Source: Mesorhizobium sp. B2-3-12
GTDB lineage: Bacteria > Pseudomonadota > Alphaproteobacteria > Rhizobiales > Rhizobiaceae
Assembly: GCF_006442205.1 (NCBI RefSeq)
Contig: NZ_VFVR01000009.1
Coordinates: 124,001 to 188,000 of the forward strand
DNA length: 64,000 nucleotides
Direction of reading: 5' to 3'
Shown: positions 60,408-64,000 of the stretch, in pieces
How positions within the stretch are numbered: position 1 is the stretch's first letter
How the letters are laid out: every line of letters starts with the position of its first letter
Position numbers and translations under genes: made by a program
Notes under the pieces: model-generated
What the model was told of the DNA's origin: nothing
Seen by the model: the letters and a program-made list of their open reading frames with translations, nothing else
The model's database searches: none

Positions 60408-61585
60408 GAGCGTGTCTCCGCCTGGCGCACGGTTGCCGTCCGGCCCGGCCTGGCGATCGCCGCCTTGAGCTTGTCGGCGGCTATCGCGGCGATCGCCGCC
60501 GCAGCGACCGGCTCGCTGAACACCGCTTCGTAGCGCGCCCGCCCGGCGGCGACGAAGGAGCGCCAGGCCTCGGGCCGCAGGATGATTTCCTCGAGTTTGC
60601 CGGCAAGGGCCGCGGCATCGCCGGGCGGCACATGCCAGCCGGTTTCGCCGTCCGCGACCACCTCGACCAGCCCGCCGATCGCCGACACCAGCGGCGGCCG
60701 GCCATAGGCCATCGCCTCGATGGCGACGCGGCCGAGCGATTCGGGACGCCGTGACGGCACGGTGACGATGTCGGCCCAGCGATAATGTTCGGACGGATCG
60801 GAAATGAAGGGCAGCACGCTGACGCGTCCGGTAAGCCCCATGCTGGCGACCAGTTCGGCCAGCGCGCGCTCGCGCTCGACGCTTTCGAAGGCGCCGCCGA
60901 CCAGCCGCACCTCGATCCGCGACTTCAGCTCAGCCGGCAGCGAGGCGACCGCCTCGAGAAGCACTTCCTGGCCCTTGATCCTGTTGATGCGGCCAAGCAG
61001 CAGCACCTTGAGCGGCCGCTTGCCGTCATAGGTCGTCGCTTCGACCGCCGCCGGGCCGGCAACCCCGTTATAGACCACATGGGAGCGCCCGGATTTGGGA
61101 TCGCCGAACGCTGCGCGGGTGGCGCGCGAGTTGAAGATGAGATCGGCATGGCTCCAGTGCATCAGGCCGACGAGGATCCTGCGCATGGCGCCTTCGGGAA
61201 TTTCGTGGATGTGCAGCACGGCCTTATCAGGCAGAAGGCGCGCGGCGATCGCGTAGTCGGCCACGATCGAGGTGTTGACATAGGTGAGGTCGCAATCCCT
61301 GAGCCGCCGCCAGGCCCGCAGCACCGCGACCGGCAGCCGCGCCATCTCGGTGGTGGCAAGGCGCGCGATGGCCTGGCGCCTCAGCACCCAGAGCGGCTCG
61401 AAGACGATGCGGGTCGCATGCGGTTCGAGGATTTGCACGATCGGTCCGCCGCGCGGCAGGACCACTTCGATGTCGGCCGACGGAAACGCGGCGCGCAGCG
61501 CCGCCACGCTCTCGGCGAAGCTGCGATCGGAACCGTAGAGCTCGTAGCCCTGATGGATGCAGGCAATCCGCATCTTCAAATGCAT
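60404..61585 (-). CDS. Glycosyltransferase family 4
   Basis: A 393-residue GT-B enzyme. The C-terminal donor-binding half has VLLLGRINRIKGQEVLLEAV near 193-212 and SRRPESLGRVAIEAMAYGRP near 278-297, the standard nucleotide-sugar region. The N-terminal half starts RIACIHQGYELYGSDRSF. ATG 61573, four codons later, is an alternative start. It is the first gene of the minus-strand polysaccharide operon: GT4, flippase, two FemAB-like proteins. Confidence 0.92.
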   Translation of the reverse strand: MHLKMRIACIHQGYELYGSDRSFAESVAALRAAFPSADIEVVLPRGGPIVQILEPHATRIVFEPLWVLRRQAIARLATTEMARLPVAVLRAWRRLRDCDLTYVNTSIVADYAIAARLLPDKAVLHIHEIPEGAMRRILVGLMHWSHADLIFNSRATRAAFGDPKSGRSHVVYNGVAGPAAVEATTYDGKRPLKVLLLGRINRIKGQEVLLEAVASLPAELKSRIEVRLVGGAFESVERERALAELVASMGLTGRVSVLPFISDPSEHYRWADIVTVPSRRPESLGRVAIEAMAYGRPPLVSAIGGLVEVVADGETGWHVPPGDAAALAGKLEEIILRPEAWRSFVAAGRARYEAVFSEPVAAAAIAAIAADKLKAAIARPGRTATVRQAETRS

Positions 61586-62025
61586 CTTTCTGTCAGGGTG
61601 GTGAGACGATTCCGCTGCCTGACGCTATCGGCGGCCGGAAACTTCAAGCAACACCCCTTTGGACTTCCCTCGTTGTCAGTGTGGTCGTGAAACGAATCTC
61701 GACCCGGATCAACGGATGTTGATCTGGGATCACCACACCAATGCTGCGCGCCTCCGCCGATTCTGGCGCACAGAAGTCCTTACGCAAGCATTATGCCGTG
61801 CTAATATATCCGTTCGCAGGCCGACAAGCCGCAGCGTGGCCTCGTTTCGATACACATACGTTGGGAAGGTTGACCGATAATGAAACAACTCGGGCGCTTG
61901 GAAGAAATATTTTACAACCCGGGTGCGATGATGGCTGGAATCGAGCCTGCCAGCCAACCGCAAGGGCGCGGTTTTGAGATGAGACAGCATTGCGGATCGA
62001 GCGGACCTGAAAAGTGCCAGCAGTC
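61586..62025. other. Divergent promoter region of the polysaccharide locus
   Basis: About 440 bp between GT4 (minus) and the DUF1972 glycosyltransferase (plus), clearly less GC-rich than the genes. It contains the nested dyad at 61679-61738. No convincing small gene was found. Confidence 0.6.
61679..61738. promoter_or_regulatory. Nested dyad in the divergent polysaccharide promoter
   Basis: GTGTGGT (61679) and ACCACAC (to 61738) form an outer pair. Inside is the perfect GATCAAC-GGAT-GTTGATC (61707-61724), extendable to CCCGGATCAAC / GTTGATCTGGG. It could be a regulator site for both operons or an RNA hairpin in the GT4 leader. Confidence 0.5.
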
Positions 62026-63195
62026 ATGAAATCGGAACAGCCTGCCATCCTGATCCTCGGGACGCGCGGCATTCCAGCGGCCCATGGCGGTTTTGAAACC
62101 TTCGCCGAGAAGCTGGCGCTGTTTCTTGCCGGGCGCGGCTGGAAGGTCGGCGTCTACTGCCAGGAGGAGGTCGAGCGGGTCGACCAGAGGGTGCGCGTCG
62201 ATAGCTGGAAAGGCATCGACCTCATTCACATCCAGGTCGCCTCCAAAGGCCCGCGCGCGACGCTGGAATTCGACTGGCAATGCGTGCTCGACGCCGCCCG
62301 GCGGCCCGGCGTCTGCCTGGTGCTCGGCTATAATGGCGCGGTCTTCCTGACCTGGCTGCGGCTGATGCGGCGCAAGATCATCACCAACATGGACGGCATC
62401 GAATGGCGCCGGCCCAAATGGGGCGTGGCGGCGCGCACATGGTTCTGGCTCAACGAGTGGATCGGCGCCTGGGCCTCGCACCGTCTGGTCGCCGACCATC
62501 CCGTGATCGCCGATCACCTGGCGACGCGCCGGCCGCGCAGCGCCATCGGCACCATCACCTATGGCGCCGATCCGGTGACGTCGGCGCCGGAGGCGCCGGT
62601 ACGCGCGCTCGGCCTCGAACCTGGAAAATACCTGATCTCGATCGCGCGCATCGAGCCCGACAACAACATCCTGCCCATCGTCGAGGCCTTCTGCAGCCAG
62701 AAGCGCGACATGAAGCTGCTCGTGCTGGGCACGCTTTCCCCTGACATCCCCTATCATGTCGCCGTTCGCAAGGCGGCCAACGCGTCGGTGGTGCTGCCCG
62801 GCGCCATCTACGACCAGGCGGCGGTGAAGGCGCTGCGTTTTCACGCGCGCGCCTATATGCATGGCCACACGGTCGGCGGCACCAACCCGTCTCTGGTCGA
62901 GGCGCTGGCCGCCGGCAACATGGTCATCGCCCACGACAACCCATACAACAGATGGACCGCCGGCGCGGCCGCCGTCTTCTTTACCGACAGGCAGAGCTGC
63001 GCCGAGCGCATGCGACAGGCGCTGGAGGATGACGCCCTGGTCAGGACTTGCGGCGAGGCGGCGAGAGCCCGCGCCAACGAAGTCTTCCGCTGGGACGATG
63101 TCCTGCTCGCCTACGAAGCTGAAGCCTACCGCCTTCTGGGTGTGAGCGCCGCGGCTGCCGTGCCGCTCGACCGCCCCTCGCCCGGCGCCGTATGA
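62026..63195 (+). CDS. DUF1972 glycosyltransferase (rhamnosyltransferase-like, GT4 type)
   Basis: A 389-residue GT-B enzyme. The first residues ILILGTRGIPAAHGGFETFA are the DUF1972 acceptor domain seen in beta-1,4-rhamnosyltransferase-like enzymes. NMDGIEWRRPKWG and HGHTVGGTNPSLVEALAAG (about 284-302) are also typical. ATG 62026 is chosen; a GTG four codons earlier is possible. The stop overlaps the start of the glycoside hydrolase gene as ATGA. Confidence 0.9.
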   Translation: MKSEQPAILILGTRGIPAAHGGFETFAEKLALFLAGRGWKVGVYCQEEVERVDQRVRVDSWKGIDLIHIQVASKGPRATLEFDWQCVLDAARRPGVCLVLGYNGAVFLTWLRLMRRKIITNMDGIEWRRPKWGVAARTWFWLNEWIGAWASHRLVADHPVIADHLATRRPRSAIGTITYGADPVTSAPEAPVRALGLEPGKYLISIARIEPDNNILPIVEAFCSQKRDMKLLVLGTLSPDIPYHVAVRKAANASVVLPGAIYDQAAVKALRFHARAYMHGHTVGGTNPSLVEALAAGNMVIAHDNPYNRWTAGAAAVFFTDRQSCAERMRQALEDDALVRTCGEAARARANEVFRWDDVLLAYEAEAYRLLGVSAAAAVPLDRPSPGAV

Positions 63196-64000
63196 CGGGC
63201 TGGTCGCGACGGCGGCTGCTGCGGACCGCGCTGTCGACGGCGCTGCTGCCCGCCGCGGCCACTCTCTCGTCCGCCCCACCCGCTTCGGCCGCTTCGGCCG
63301 CCACCGGGGAATGGCGCTTCCGCCGCGGCGTCAATGCCTGGCCCTGGTTCGCGCTGACACGCGAGTTTCCCGCGCCGCGCACCGACTATGCCTGGCCGCC
63401 CTTCCAGTCGCAGCGGCCGGTGCCGACACGCGACGACCTTCGCCGGCTGCGCCGAACCGGGCTCGATTTCATCCGCTTGCCGGTCGACCCCGGGCCATTC
63501 CTGGCCGCCGACGCTGCCACGCGCGCGAAATTGCTGGCGATGCTGGACGACGCCGTCGCGGCCGCCCTCGATGCCGATCTCGGCATCATCGTCAACGTGC
63601 AGGCCAACGGCGCCACCCACTACTGGACCCCCGACCGCATGGTCTCCAGCACCGCCGCGCCCGAATTCAATGCCTATCGCGCGCTGGTCGGCGAGCTTGC
63701 CGGCAGGCTGCGGCGCTTCCCGGCGGGCATGGTGGCGCTGGAGCCGGTCAACGAGCCGCCGCAATCCTGCTCCTCCAACGTCTGGTCAAACGTCCAGGCG
63801 GCCCTTCTGACGGCTGCCAGGGCATCGTCGTCGACCTTGCCGCTGGTCGTCACCGGCGGCTGCGGCTCGATGGTGAGCGGGCTGGCAGCGCTCGACCCGG
63901 AGCCGCTGGCGGCCTTCGAGCCGATCCTGTTCACCTTCCACTTCTACGAACCCTATCTGTTCAGCCACCAGGGCGCGCCCTGGATGCGCGAGCCCGTCTA
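63192..64000 (+). CDS. Secreted glycoside hydrolase, GH5-like (3' partial)
   Basis: The frame is open to the window end (269 codons). A signal region opens with SRRRLLRTALSTALLPAAA, and cleavage is expected near 38 (ASAASA). The catalytic domain then shows the GH5-type beginning RRGVNAWPWF, with LRRTGLDFIRLPVDP near 86-100. The acid/base motif LEPVNEP has Glu188, and FHFYEPYLFSHQG near 250-262. The second catalytic Glu lies beyond the window. Its ATGA overlap with the DUF1972 transferase makes it part of the polysaccharide locus, where a GH5 enzyme could trim or release the polymer. Confidence 0.85.
   Translation, partial: MTGWSRRRLLRTALSTALLPAAATLSSAPPASAASAATGEWRFRRGVNAWPWFALTREFPAPRTDYAWPPFQSQRPVPTRDDLRRLRRTGLDFIRLPVDPGPFLAADAATRAKLLAMLDDAVAAALDADLGIIVNVQANGATHYWTPDRMVSSTAAPEFNAYRALVGELAGRLRRFPAGMVALEPVNEPPQSCSSNVWSNVQAALLTAARASSSTLPLVVTGGCGSMVSGLAALDPEPLAAFEPILFTFHFYEPYLFSHQGAPWMREPV

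Overview
The window reads as chromosomal DNA of a Mesorhizobium-like member of the Rhizobiales. It is GC-rich and densely coded, with many short divergent LysR/oxidoreductase pairs, a Ku plus DNA ligase D repair locus, an ExoX-type exopolysaccharide regulator, DUF1127 and DUF1236 proteins, and several families of palindromic intergenic repeats typical of rhizobia. No rRNA, tRNA, insertion sequence, integrase or CRISPR array was seen. The genus is inferred from style and gene content, not from a marker gene.

Layout. 1-3.4 kb: the end of a Pls/PosA-type non-ribosomal peptide synthetase, overlapped by a GNAT acetyltransferase and a phosphopantetheinyl transferase, facing a lysine 2,3-aminomutase. 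3.6-13.1 kb: metabolic genes with LysR regulators (NmrA reductase, tautomerase, SDR, acyl-CoA synthetase, EamA exporter, HAD dehalogenase). 13.1-24.2 kb: a BacA/BclA-type ABC transporter, htpG, a four-gene polyamine-type ABC importer, plsY and a GlxA-type regulator. 24.4-35.2 kb: a flavin monooxygenase, an LPS-modification pair (GT25 and polysaccharide deacetylase), small secreted proteins, an ABC-F ATPase, a caspase-like protease with a dead second caspase fold, and a histidine-rich secreted protein. 35.3-46.5 kb: an ionotropic-glutamate-receptor-like channel, reductases, glutathione transferases, a frameshifted PIN toxin locus, an HtrA-like protein without its catalytic triad, ExoX and a membrane-anchored sulfotransferase-like protein.

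47.1-48.9 kb holds the most unusual item: two tiny tandem genes of 30 and 35 codons. Each has its own near-identical promoter/RBS cassette and a leader of the lasso-peptide type (Y-x2-P-x-L-x3-G). The predicted cores lack a normal lasso ring acceptor, and no maturation enzymes lie in the window. They face a membrane-anchored SdrD_B-like protein.

49-56.5 kb is a DNA-repair and housekeeping block: exonuclease III, an alpha/beta hydrolase, a BRCT/TPR protein translationally coupled to Ku, LigD (whose stop codon is supplied by a repeat), and a lone Flp pilin. 56.6-64 kb is a surface-polysaccharide locus: two paralogous FemAB/GNAT-like proteins, a Wzx-type flippase and a GT4 glycosyltransferase on the minus strand, divergent from a DUF1972 glycosyltransferase and a secreted GH5-type glycoside hydrolase that runs off the window.
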